Positions 32,201 to 40,356 of a DNA stretch of 64,000 nt are shown here, piece by piece. This stretch comes from JASLMY01 sp965226475 (GTDB lineage: Bacteria; Pseudomonadota; Alphaproteobacteria; GCA-2731375). The notes under the pieces are model-generated. The model saw nothing but the letters and a program-made list of their open reading frames with translations, made no database searches and was not told where the DNA came from. The translations under genes and the position numbers were made by a program. Within the stretch, counting starts at the first letter, position 1. Each line of letters begins with the position of its first letter. The DNA is taken from positions 1,116,001-1,180,000 of the forward strand of contig CBDDDJ010000005.1 of assembly GCA_965226475.1 (NCBI GenBank), in the 5' to 3' direction.

Positions 32201-33700
32201 TCAAATCGAGACGCGGTCGGCCGTCCACATGCCGGCATTCGCCAGGATCAATTCGGGATCTTCGTACTGCTCTCGCAACAGAGCCTCGTAAACTCGGCCC
32301 TCGCTTTCGCGAGTCCGGTCTTCCATCACTCCGGCATACGAAACCAAGGCTTGGCGAAGAGCATCGACCGTACCGCTGCCTTCATCGAATTGCACCTTTT
32401 TGCGCCAGAGGATGTCGGCCGGTAGCAGATCCTCGCAAGCCTTGCGCAAGATCCATTTCTCCGTCGTCTCCTCGCTTCGCGAAGCGACCATTCGCATCTT
32501 CAGGGACGCCGGGATCGACTGCGCGAAGGCGATCAGGTCCCGATCGAGGAAGGGCGTGCGGGCTTCCAGCCCCTGTGCCATGGAGACTCGGTCCACACGC
32601 TGGAGATTGATGTTGTGCATGGTGCCGAGCGCCCGCGTCAGTTCGTCGGCGAGGGCGCGCGGCTTGCGGGCATAGGCGTGATGATAGTCATAGCCGGCGA
32701 AAAGCTCGTCCGCGCCCTCGCCAGTCAGCACGGCCTTCACGTGCCGGCGCGCCAACACGCTCGCGAAGTGGGTCGGCAGGGCGCTGCGCACCAGATCCAC
32801 GTCCGCGCTTTCCAGATGGTAGATCACGCGAGGCAGCGCCTCGGCCAAATCGTCGGGCCCGAAGGCCAACTCGTGGTGGTTGGAGCCGATATGCCGCGCC
32901 ACCACCCGCGCGGCGGCGAGATCGGGGCTGCCCTGGATGCCGACCGAGAAGGTCTTGAGCGGCCGGTCGATGGCATCCGCGGCGAGCGCCGCGATCACCG
33001 AGGAATCGAGGCCGCCGGACAGGAACGCGCCAACCTCGGTGTCCGCGACCATCCATTTGCGGACCGCCGCTTCGAGGATGAGACGCAGCTCGCGCCAGAT
33101 CGGTTCAGGATCTTCTCCTGGTGCTAGGTCGGCGGCGCCATGGGGCAGCCGATACCATTCGCGATGGCCGTCGACACTGTCGAAGAGCGAGCCGGGGTCG
33201 ATCGACTCGACTTCGTCGAAACCAAGTCCGTCGAACGCCTTCAACTCCGAGGCGAACGCTAGGCCATCGCCAATGCGCGCCATGAACAGCGGCTTGATGC
33301 CCAGCGGATCGCGCGCGGCGATGATCCGCTCGGGCGTCGCCAGGACGAAGGCAAACATGCCGTCGAGCCGCTGGATCCAACGCGGCTCGTTCGAACGGTA
33401 CAGATGGAGAATCGTCTCGCTGTCGCTCTCGGTCGCAAAGGCGCTCTCTCCGAGAATGGCGCGAAGATCGGCGTGGTTGTAAATCTCGCCATTGGCGACG
33501 AGGTTATCGTTGGCGCGGCAGATCGGCTGGGCGCCGTCATCGATGCCGATGATCGATAGGCGGCAGTGCGCCATGATGGCCGGAACCCTGGGCGCCCGAC
33601 TCACCCGGACGTCGTCGGGACCGCGATGCGCGATCTTTTCGATCATCCGTCGGGCGAGCGCCGGATCACCGATCTTCCAAAGACAGACTAAACCGCACAT
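32201..33700 (-). CDS. asnB: Glutamine-hydrolysing asparagine synthase-type amidotransferase
   Basis: 499 residues from ATG 33700, chosen because Cys2 (MCGLVCLW) must be the N-terminal nucleophile; an in-frame start 48 nt upstream would bury it. The class II glutaminase domain (~2-190) has HRGPDD, RLSII and NGEIYNH. The synthetase domain has the PPi loop SGGLDSS (228-234) and LTGEGADELFAGYDYHH. It transfers ammonia from glutamine to an adenylated carboxylate, normally aspartate. Convergence with an XRE-methyltransferase unit leaves open that it amidates something other than aspartate in a small-molecule pathway. Confidence 0.9.
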   Translation of the reverse strand: MCGLVCLWKIGDPALARRMIEKIAHRGPDDVRVSRAPRVPAIMAHCRLSIIGIDDGAQPICRANDNLVANGEIYNHADLRAILGESAFATESDSETILHLYRSNEPRWIQRLDGMFAFVLATPERIIAARDPLGIKPLFMARIGDGLAFASELKAFDGLGFDEVESIDPGSLFDSVDGHREWYRLPHGAADLAPGEDPEPIWRELRLILEAAVRKWMVADTEVGAFLSGGLDSSVIAALAADAIDRPLKTFSVGIQGSPDLAAARVVARHIGSNHHELAFGPDDLAEALPRVIYHLESADVDLVRSALPTHFASVLARRHVKAVLTGEGADELFAGYDYHHAYARKPRALADELTRALGTMHNINLQRVDRVSMAQGLEARTPFLDRDLIAFAQSIPASLKMRMVASRSEETTEKWILRKACEDLLPADILWRKKVQFDEGSGTVDALRQALVSYAGVMEDRTRESEGRVYEALLREQYEDPELILANAGMWTADRVSI

Positions 33701-34021
33701 TGGCACCCCGCGGAAAGGCGACGCCCGGACGGGGCGAAGGTGAAGCAAGACATCGCCCGCCGCCGCGCGCCCATGGTCCCATGTTCACGGTGCGCTCCGA
33801 TCGTCACGGTTCGAGCCGCGAAACTCGAGGGAATGACCGCGCGGGCGACACTCAATCAGCTTGCTCGCAACGTCAACCCCGAATTGGGCATAAAGCGGCC
33901 GGACCCGAGGGAGCCGTGTGAGAAGGAGCCGGACAAAGTGACAGTGCCCACCCGGGTTCGCATGGTCGTGAACGAACCGTCTACCTCCGCCATGCACCCT
34001 CCGCTCAAGCCGAGAGGCGTT
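33701..34021. other. Intergenic stretch of about 320 bp, no supported gene
   Basis: Contains the upstream region of asnB and a short minus-strand frame (33785-33997) ending LECRGSN-like, without any motif I recognise. It follows the ragged end of the amidohydrolase fragment, so part of it may be decayed coding DNA. Confidence 0.4.
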
Positions 34022-34546
34022 CTAACGCGGATGTATCTCGTGCTCTACGAGGGGCGTCGACGGGAAAAATGGGTCAAAAGGACTCCTTCGGCATTGCCTG
34101 ATGTCACGCGGACTCTCGGGGGTGGTTCGGACGCCCGGGGACGATACAGAAGTATCTCCAGCCTCTCGGCCCGCGTCGAAGTTCATGCCGTGAGCCGCCG
34201 CCGCCGCGCCCGCGAAGACGTCGCGCTTTTCGTCGGCCGACGCGGCGGCCGCGAGGCGCTTGAAGGCATTCCAGCGGACCTGGTGGCGGCACCAGCGCTT
34301 CCGCGCCGGAAAATTCGAGTCGAACATCGAACGCGCGGGCCCGAAGGCCTCGAAGCAGGTCTCGATCCAGGGGCGCCAGCCGGCCGCGACCTCTTCCGAG
34401 ACCGGCGGCGGGGCGCCGAACTCGACGTGGACGTTCTCGCGCGCGGCTACGCGGGCGATGCCTCGGCGCCAGTCGGCGAAAACCTCCTCTTCGAGCTCGG
34501 CCAACCGGGCATCGTCCGGCGCGCGCGCTTCCATGTTCGCGGCCAT
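34022..34546 (-). pseudogene. Amidohydrolase-family (Amidohydro_2) C-terminal fragment
   Basis: From ATG 34546 (GAGGAGAG upstream) the protein contains WRRGIARVAARENVHVEFG, AAGWRPWIETCFEAFGPARS and MFDSNFPARK...RWNAFKRLAAAASADEK. This is the last third of TIM-barrel metal-dependent hydrolases, including the region of the last metal-ligand Asp (SNFP). The N-terminal two thirds, with the HxH metal site, are missing. The C-terminal ~55 residues look out of frame. It lies 10 nt behind the cupin gene, as if the start signal of the original gene survived a large internal deletion. Confidence 0.7.
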
Positions 34547-34556
34547 GGCGCTCTCC

Positions 34557-34928
34557 TCAACTTTTGCCATGCGCGCGGACGAAGGCCCAGCGCTCGGGCT
34601 CGGTGGTGAGACGCCGGTTGCGGTGGCCCTTGCCGTGGGTGTCCTCCACCAGCAGCACGTCGCCCGGCCGCATGACGCGCATCTCCCCGTCACTCACCTC
34701 GATCTCGGTCTCGCCGACGAGCCAAAGCACATATTGCCGGCGCGGCGCGGTGTGCCATTGCCCAAGCGGATCGCGCTTCCCCAATGCCTCCGTCACGCGA
34801 AACGCGAAGCCTTGCGCCTCGATCACCTCCGAATAGTCGGCGTTGTCGCGATGCTCGATGTAGCCGATTTCCACCTCGTCGAAATGAGACTCGCCCCCTT
34901 CGTCGGCCCGGATACGGGTGATCTTCAT
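34557..34928 (-). CDS. Single-domain cupin protein
   Basis: 123 residues. Cupin motif 2-like PGDVLLVEDTHGKGH near the C-terminus and a beta-strand-rich middle (QYVLWLVGETEIEVSDGEMR) indicate a small jelly-roll fold. The first metal motif is degenerate (GQWHTAPRRQY). It overlaps the end of the upstream DUF35 gene by 4 nt and is therefore in the thiolase-DUF35-cupin operon. The function is unknown; it may bind or isomerise a small carboxylate. Confidence 0.82.
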   Translation of the reverse strand: MKITRIRADEGGESHFDEVEIGYIEHRDNADYSEVIEAQGFAFRVTEALGKRDPLGQWHTAPRRQYVLWLVGETEIEVSDGEMRVMRPGDVLLVEDTHGKGHRNRRLTTEPERWAFVRAHGKS

Positions 34929-35332
34929 GTTGTCCCCATTGCTCGAAACAGAACCCGGGGATCATCCCCGTCCTCGATCGGAAGTATCGGCGTCACAGGC
35001 ATCCCCATTTCGACCGCCTCGGGATCGATGTCGACCAGATTGGTGATCAGGCGGACGCCCGGCGCGTCGGCGAATTCCAGTAACGCGACGATATAGGGCA
35101 GCCGTTCGGCCCAGGCGGCATCGAAGCCGTGGCGCACCACGCTCCAGCTGTACACCTTCGCCGTGCCGACCACGGCGCGCCATTCGATCCCGGCGCCCCG
35201 GCAGTGCGGACAGCGGGGCATCGGGTACCAGTGAAATCGTTCGCAGGCGCCGCACCAGGGAAAGGCGAGGGAACCCGCCCGCGCCGCGACGAAGAACGGG
35301 CGGAAGAGCGGGCCGCCCTGGGCCTTGCTCAT
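34925..35332 (-). CDS. DUF35 zinc-ribbon / OB-fold acyl-CoA-associated protein
   Basis: 135 residues from ATG 35332, overlapping the thiolase stop by 4 nt (ATGA). The N-terminal rubredoxin-like zinc ribbon has Cys pairs CGAC and CPHC (~27-44). The OB-fold follows (GTAKVYSWSVVRHGF, PYIVALLEFADAPGVRLITNLVD). Such proteins form tight complexes with the thiolase-like proteins encoded next to them and are thought to shuttle or present acyl-CoA substrate, as in steroid side-chain retro-aldolases. Both partners are intact here. Confidence 0.9.
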   Translation of the reverse strand: MSKAQGGPLFRPFFVAARAGSLAFPWCGACERFHWYPMPRCPHCRGAGIEWRAVVGTAKVYSWSVVRHGFDAAWAERLPYIVALLEFADAPGVRLITNLVDIDPEAVEMGMPVTPILPIEDGDDPRVLFRAMGTT

Positions 35333-36474
35333 CGGCCGAGCACCAGGACGCCGTAGTCCGGCATGGAGAGGCCGCCGACGAGGCCGATCTCGGCATCCGT
35401 CACCTGGGCGCGGCCGGCCTCGCCGCGCAGCTGGCGCACCGCCTCGATGACATGCTCGACACCCAGCAGGTAGCTGTAGCTCAGCAGGCCGCCATGGGTG
35501 TTGACCGGCAAGCGGCCGCCGATCCGCGTCTCGCCGGCGAGCGCCATCGGTCCCGCCTCGCCCTTTTCGCAGAAGCCGAGGTCCTCGATCTGGATCAGGC
35601 AGGAGATCGAGAAGCAGTCGTAGATCTCGGCGAAGTCCACGTCGGCGATCTCGATGCCGGCGGCGCGGAGCGCCTTGCCGCCGGCCTCTCGGACCGCCGG
35701 CAAGGTCAGCAGGTCCGGTCCTTGGGTGAAGACGTCGTCGCCCGTGGCCGGCACGGCCGCGTAGCCGACGCCCATGATCTCGACCGGCGGCTTCGGCGCG
35801 TCCTCTGCGCGCTCGGCACTGGTCATGACGAAAGCGCCCGCGCCATCCGAGATCAGGCAACAGTCGGGGACGCGGAGCGGATCGGCGATCATCCGAGCCG
35901 CAAAATAGTCTTCCCGATTCAGGGGCTTGGCGATCTGCCCGCGACCGTTCAGCAGCGCGCTCTCGCGCTGCGCCACGGCAAGCGCCGCCAAGTGTTCCTC
36001 GTCGAGCCCCAGCTCGTGCATGTAACGCCGGGCCCACAGCGCGAAATAGGTCGGCTGCGCGTTGAAGCCGTAGGGTTTTTCATAGGCCATCTTGGCCGGA
36101 TAAAGGTCGTGGAAGGCATAGGGGCCGCCCGCCCGCGTCCCCCAGTCGACACCGAAATAGCAAAGCACGTTGGTCGCCCGGCCGGAGTGAATCGCCATCT
36201 CCGCCAGCATGGGCGCCGCCGCCGTGCCGGCCCCGCCATAGGAGATGGAGGCATCGAACTCGCGCGTCGCCCCCAGCTGCGCGGCGACATAATCGTGGCC
36301 CACGGTCGTCGGCATCACCACGCCGTCGCTGACGATACCGTCGATCTCCTCGGGCCGGATACCCGCGTCGGCGCAGGCGGCGAGGCAGGCCTCCACCACC
36401 AGCTCGTGCAGGCCCTTCTCCGACCGCCGCGTCGGCACCGTCTCGGCGATCCCGGTAATGGCGATGCCGCGCAT
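35329..36474 (-). CDS. Thiolase-like / SCP-x-type lipid-transfer protein, atypical nucleophile site
   Basis: 381 residues with the thiolase double fold: VVEACLAACADAGIRPEEIDGI at the N-terminus, FAEIYDCFSISCLIQIEDLG and PVNTHGGLLSYSYLLG at the C-terminus. The usual nucleophile segment (C-x-S/G-G) is replaced by SISYGGAGTAAAP, so the canonical Cys is absent, while the NTHGG His is kept. With DUF35 as operon partner it more likely catalyses a retro-aldol or acyl-CoA-binding step than classical thiolysis. Substrate unknown. ATG 36474 is preceded by GGGAGAG. Confidence 0.88.
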   Translation of the reverse strand: MRGIAITGIAETVPTRRSEKGLHELVVEACLAACADAGIRPEEIDGIVSDGVVMPTTVGHDYVAAQLGATREFDASISYGGAGTAAAPMLAEMAIHSGRATNVLCYFGVDWGTRAGGPYAFHDLYPAKMAYEKPYGFNAQPTYFALWARRYMHELGLDEEHLAALAVAQRESALLNGRGQIAKPLNREDYFAARMIADPLRVPDCCLISDGAGAFVMTSAERAEDAPKPPVEIMGVGYAAVPATGDDVFTQGPDLLTLPAVREAGGKALRAAGIEIADVDFAEIYDCFSISCLIQIEDLGFCEKGEAGPMALAGETRIGGRLPVNTHGGLLSYSYLLGVEHVIEAVRQLRGEAGRAQVTDAEIGLVGGLSMPDYGVLVLGR

Positions 36475-36638
36475 AAATCTCTCCCGCTTGTAAATACCCG
36501 ATCGAACGAGAAGCTGGACGCCAGTCTAGCCGATGAGACACACGAGGCGGAATGTGCCGGCCCGAGGCAAATTGCCAGTGGGGCGGCGCTTGGCTAACCT
36601 GATGGGGACGCGCATCGATTTCGGGGGAGGATGGAGTG

Positions 36639-37784
36639 ATGAAAGTCGGGATGGCGCTCAACATGTTGTCCAAGGACGGGCATTCGGACGCCTCGGTCGT
36701 CGGCGAACATTTGGCGATGGGCGATCTGGTGGAGCCGCTGGGCTTCGATTCCCTCTTCGCCCTCGAACATCATTTCACCGGCTACGCCATGTCGCCGGCG
36801 CCGGCGCAGCTCCTCGCCTATTACGCCGGGCGCACCGAACGGATCCAGCTCGGCACGGCGGTGATTGTCTTGCCCTGGCACGATCCCGTCCGGGTGGCGG
36901 AGGAGATCGCGCTGCTGGACATCATGTGCGGCGGCCGGTGCCTCTTCGGCTTCGGGCGGGGGGCGGCGAGCGTCGAGTACGCGGGCTTCAACGTGGCCAT
37001 GGACGAAGCCCGGCCCCGCTTCGTCGAGGCGGCCGAAGTGGTGACCAAGGCACTCGCCAACGAGGTCTTCGAGCATGAGGGCGAGTTTTTCCAGATCCCC
37101 AGCACCTCGATCCGCCCGCGCCCGATCTCGCACCCGGAGCGGCGGTTTTATGCCTCTTCCGTCAGCCCCGAAAGCGCCGAGATCATGGCCCGCATGGGCT
37201 TCGGCATGCTGCTGATCATGCAGAACAAGTGGGAGAAATGCGCCGAGGACATTCACCGCTTCCGCGAGATCGCCCAGAGCGTCGGCCACGAGCCCCGGCC
37301 GCCGATCGTGCTGACCAACGTCTCCTGCGCCGAGAGTCGCGACGAGGCGCGGGAGCGCGCCACGCATTTTCTGGGCGCCAAGTGGGACTCGATCGATGCC
37401 CACTATCACTTCTCGGACGGCCATCTCGCTTCGGTGAAGGGGTACGAATCCTACGGAAAGATGGCCAAGACCTACGCCAAGATGAAGGACGAGGCGTTCA
37501 AGCAGTCCGCCAACGAGTTCTATGTCTCGATCCAGATCGTCGGCACGCCAGACGACTGCATCCAGCAGATCGCCGAGCTGCGCCGCGTCTCGGGCCTCGA
37601 CCATCTGGTGACGGAATTCTCCTTCGGCGGCATGCCGCACCAGGAGGCCGAGACCAACATGCGCCTGTTTGCCCGCGAGGTCATGCCCGTGCTGCAGAAC
37701 GACGCCGCCTTCCGAGGCATCGTCGAGCCCGCCGCCCTGCCGGGCGTGGAAAAAACCCACGAGGATGTCTTCGCGCCGGCTTGA
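36639..37784 (+). CDS. LLM-class (luciferase-like) flavin-dependent oxidoreductase
   Basis: 381 residues; ATG 36639 with GGGGGAGG 8 nt upstream (a GTG codon directly precedes it). TIM-barrel features include FDSLFALEHHFTGYAMSP, RIQLGTAVIVLPWHDPVRVAEE, FGFGRGAASVEYAGFN and the C-terminal VGTPDDCIQQIAELR. The family uses FMNH2 or F420 to oxygenate or reduce organic substrates; long-chain or aromatic degradation fits the neighbourhood. It is divergent from the thiolase operon. Confidence 0.9.
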   Translation: MKVGMALNMLSKDGHSDASVVGEHLAMGDLVEPLGFDSLFALEHHFTGYAMSPAPAQLLAYYAGRTERIQLGTAVIVLPWHDPVRVAEEIALLDIMCGGRCLFGFGRGAASVEYAGFNVAMDEARPRFVEAAEVVTKALANEVFEHEGEFFQIPSTSIRPRPISHPERRFYASSVSPESAEIMARMGFGMLLIMQNKWEKCAEDIHRFREIAQSVGHEPRPPIVLTNVSCAESRDEARERATHFLGAKWDSIDAHYHFSDGHLASVKGYESYGKMAKTYAKMKDEAFKQSANEFYVSIQIVGTPDDCIQQIAELRRVSGLDHLVTEFSFGGMPHQEAETNMRLFAREVMPVLQNDAAFRGIVEPAALPGVEKTHEDVFAPA

Positions 37785-37804
37785 GGGGTTGAAAATCATT
37801 CGAC

Positions 37805-37825
37805 AATTTGGGGGGAAGCCAAATT
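37805..37825. terminator. Hairpin shortly after the LLM gene, possible terminator
   Basis: AATTTGG pairs with CCAAATT across a 7-nt loop (GGGGAAG), 20 nt past the LLM stop codon. No clear T-run follows on the plus strand, so it may only stabilise the 3' end. Confidence 0.3.
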
Positions 37826-37990
37826 CGTCATTGCGCGATCGTGGCGATCCCGGCTGTCTCGAGCCCCGCGAAACCGACGATTCTGGTCACGCCGCGCTGA
37901 TCGCCAAGGCGTTTCGCGCCTCGCGATTACGCTGATCGCTCGCCGTTCGCGGCATCTCGGAAACGATTTCGGCGGGGCGGCCATTCGGGC

Positions 37991-38625
37991 GTGCACGCTC
38001 GCGAACAGGCGCGGATCTTCCGGGGCCCGAGCTGGCAATTCCTCTGCCTGGCCAACGACAGTGGCCGCGCCTGGCCTCCGAAGGCGGCGTCATCGTCAGC
38101 GATTGCGGCGGCAACCACGCGAGCTACTCGCGCCGTCGCACCATCCATGCAAACGAGGAATATGATTCCGACACGCTCAGGGCGAGCCGCGACGACTATG
38201 ACCTGGCCGACCCCTCGCTCCTCGACTCGGTCGACGAGTTCGGCGACGGCATCAACGTGCAGATCCTGACGGTCTTTCCGAATTTCGTGCTGCAACAGGT
38301 GGAGAACTCGATCGCCGTGCGCCAGATCCTGCCCAAGGGGCGTTGCGAGACGGAGCTGCTGTGGACCGTGCTCGGCTTCGAGGACGACGACGCGGCCATG
38401 ACCGAAATACGGTTGAAGCAGGCCAACCTGATCGGCCCCGCCGACTATATCAGCCTGGAAGACGGCGCCGTCGGCGGCTTCGTCCAGCGCGGCATCGAGG
38501 GAGCGGGCGGCGCCGCCTCGATCGTCGAGATGGGCGGCGCTGGGGATGAAAGCCAGAAGACCCGGGCGACGGAAGCCTCGGTGCGCGGCTTCTGGCGCGC
38601 CTGGCGCCGGGCCATGGGCGAATAG
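37991..38625 (+). pseudogene. Rieske aromatic-ring-hydroxylating oxygenase alpha subunit, internally deleted
   Basis: The N-terminal end AREQARIFRGPSWQFLCLAND, typical of these oxygenases, is followed near 38060-38075 by a frame change. C-terminal catalytic-domain sequence follows: GGVIVSDCGGNHASY, LLDSVDEFGDGINVQILTVFPNF, then VRQILPKGRCETELLW and GPADYISLEDGAVGGF. The whole Rieske [2Fe-2S] domain and the first iron ligands are gone. The 3' end is intact and stops at 38625, one base before the beta subunit gene. No active alpha subunit can be made. Confidence 0.85.
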
Positions 38626-38626
38626 C

Positions 38627-39103
38627 ATGGAAGTGGCGCTGGAGGCCCGGCTGGCGATCGAGGCGCTGAACGCCCGCTACGTGGACTGCCTGGACCAGGG
38701 CCGCTTCGAGGAATGGCCGGACTTCTTCACCGAAAACGGCGGCTACAAGATCATCTCGGCCGAAAACCACGGCCAGGGCCTGCCCTTGGGCGTCATCGAC
38801 TGCCGCGGCCGGGCGATGATGCGAGACCGCATCACCGCGCTGCGCGACGCCAACATCTACGAAGAGCACCGCTACCGACGCATCCTGTCCACGCCGCTGG
38901 TGCGCGAGATAGGGGAAGGCGCGATCCGCGCGGAGACCCCTTACCAGGTGACCCGCATCATGCGCGATGGGTCGGCCATGCTCTTCAGCGTCGGGCGTTA
39001 TCTCGACCGCCTGGTCACCGAGGACGGCCAACTCCGCCTCGCCGAACGCTTCGCCGTCTTCGACAACAAGCGGATCGACACCCTGTTGGTGATTCCGCTC
39101 TGA
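38627..39103 (+). CDS. Aromatic-ring-hydroxylating dioxygenase beta subunit
   Basis: 158 residues, alpha+beta cone fold of the SnoaL/NTF2 type: ALNARYVDCLDQGRFEEWPDFF, EEHRYRRILSTPLVREI, TPYQVTRIMRDGSAMLFSVG and a C-terminal VFDNKRIDTLLVIPL. It has a structural role in the alpha3beta3 oxygenase. Its ATG follows the alpha stop by one base. Because the alpha gene next door is destroyed, this intact beta is probably an orphan unless another alpha exists in the genome. Confidence 0.87.
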   Translation: MEVALEARLAIEALNARYVDCLDQGRFEEWPDFFTENGGYKIISAENHGQGLPLGVIDCRGRAMMRDRITALRDANIYEEHRYRRILSTPLVREIGEGAIRAETPYQVTRIMRDGSAMLFSVGRYLDRLVTEDGQLRLAERFAVFDNKRIDTLLVIPL

Positions 39104-39110
39104 GGCCGCG

Positions 39111-40346
39111 TCAATCCGCCGCGTCGGCCTTCGGCATCGGTTCCGATACCAGGACGCCCGCCGCCTCAAGGGCATCGATCTCCGCCGCCGGCATGGAAAG
39201 GTGGCGGGTCAGGACGTCGCGGTTGTGTTCGCCGAGGAAGGGGGCGCCCTCGGCCGCCGGTTCGGGGAAGGCGGAGAAGCGCAAGGGCACGCCCGGGATC
39301 TGGTAGCTGCCGACGATCGGGTCGGTCACGGTGCGGACCGTGCCGCGCTGTTGCAGGTGCGGGGTCTGGATGGCTTGCGCGACGTCCAGCACGGGGGCCA
39401 CCGGCACCCGCTCGGCCTGCATTTTCTCCAGCGCCACCTGGTCGCTCGTCTGGGCCTGGATCCAGCCCTCGATGATCTCGGCCAAGGGCTCCAGGTTCTC
39501 GCGCCGCTGGACGAGGCCGCCGAAACGCGGGTCGTCCGCCAAGTCGTCCCGGCCCATGGCGCGGACCAGGCGCTGCCACATGTCGTCGGAGACGGCGCAG
39601 ATGAAGAGGAAGCCCTCGCTACCCTTGAAGACGCCGACGGGGGCCACGTGCTGGTGGTGGGAGCCGGAGCGGTTCGGCTGGATGGCGCCGCCGCTGGCGC
39701 TCCAGACCTCGACCGAGAGGCTGTGGGAATAGAAATAGAAGTCGATCAGTGCGATATCGAGATACTGGCCCTCGCCGCCCGAGGCCAGGCGGTGATAGAG
39801 CGCGCCGTTGACCGCGGCCAAGGCCGAAATGCCGGCGCCGACGTCGCCGATCGCCACGCCCGTCACCGGCGGCGCCTCGCCCGGCTCGCCGATCAGGTGC
39901 GTGACGCCGGTATAGGCCTGGGCGATATAGTCGAAGCCCGGCTGGTCGGCGAGCGGCCCCTCCTGACCGAAGGCGGAGATCGAGCACATGATGAGGCGGG
40001 GGTTGATCGCATGAACCGCCTCCCAGCCGAGGCCGAGGCGGCCAATCGTGCCGGGCGAGAAGTTCTCCACCAGCACATCGGCCTTCGTGACCAGGCCCCT
40101 AACCAGCTCCAACGCCCGTGGGTCCTTGAGGTCGAGGCAGAGGCCGCGCTTGGCCTGGTTCTGTTGCACATAGTAGGCGCTGCGCCCGTCCTTCATGACC
40201 GGCATCTGGCGGGCGAAATCGCCCCGGGGGGCGAGTTCCACCTTGATCACCTCGGCGCCCATCTCGGCCATCGCCCGGGTCATCACCGGGCCGGCGATGA
40301 ACTGGGTGAAGTCCAAGACCGTGATGCCGTCCAGAATGTGCTTCAC
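39111..40346 (-). CDS. Class III CoA-transferase (CaiB/BaiF family)
   Basis: 411 residues from a GTG at 40346 with GAGGAGAGG upstream. Features are GITVLDFTQFIAGPVMTRAMAE, VIKVELAPRGDFAR, a segment QNQAKRGLCLDLKDP, PRLIMCSISAFGQEGP and the catalytic Asp in GVAIGDVGAG. It moves CoA between an acyl-CoA donor and a free carboxylate. It starts 10 nt after the substrate-binding-protein gene on the same strand, suggesting uptake and activation of the same acid. Confidence 0.92.
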   Translation of the reverse strand: MKHILDGITVLDFTQFIAGPVMTRAMAEMGAEVIKVELAPRGDFARQMPVMKDGRSAYYVQQNQAKRGLCLDLKDPRALELVRGLVTKADVLVENFSPGTIGRLGLGWEAVHAINPRLIMCSISAFGQEGPLADQPGFDYIAQAYTGVTHLIGEPGEAPPVTGVAIGDVGAGISALAAVNGALYHRLASGGEGQYLDIALIDFYFYSHSLSVEVWSASGGAIQPNRSGSHHQHVAPVGVFKGSEGFLFICAVSDDMWQRLVRAMGRDDLADDPRFGGLVQRRENLEPLAEIIEGWIQAQTSDQVALEKMQAERVPVAPVLDVAQAIQTPHLQQRGTVRTVTDPIVGSYQIPGVPLRFSAFPEPAAEGAPFLGEHNRDVLTRHLSMPAAEIDALEAAGVLVSEPMPKADAAD

Positions 40347-40356
40347 GCGCCTCTCC

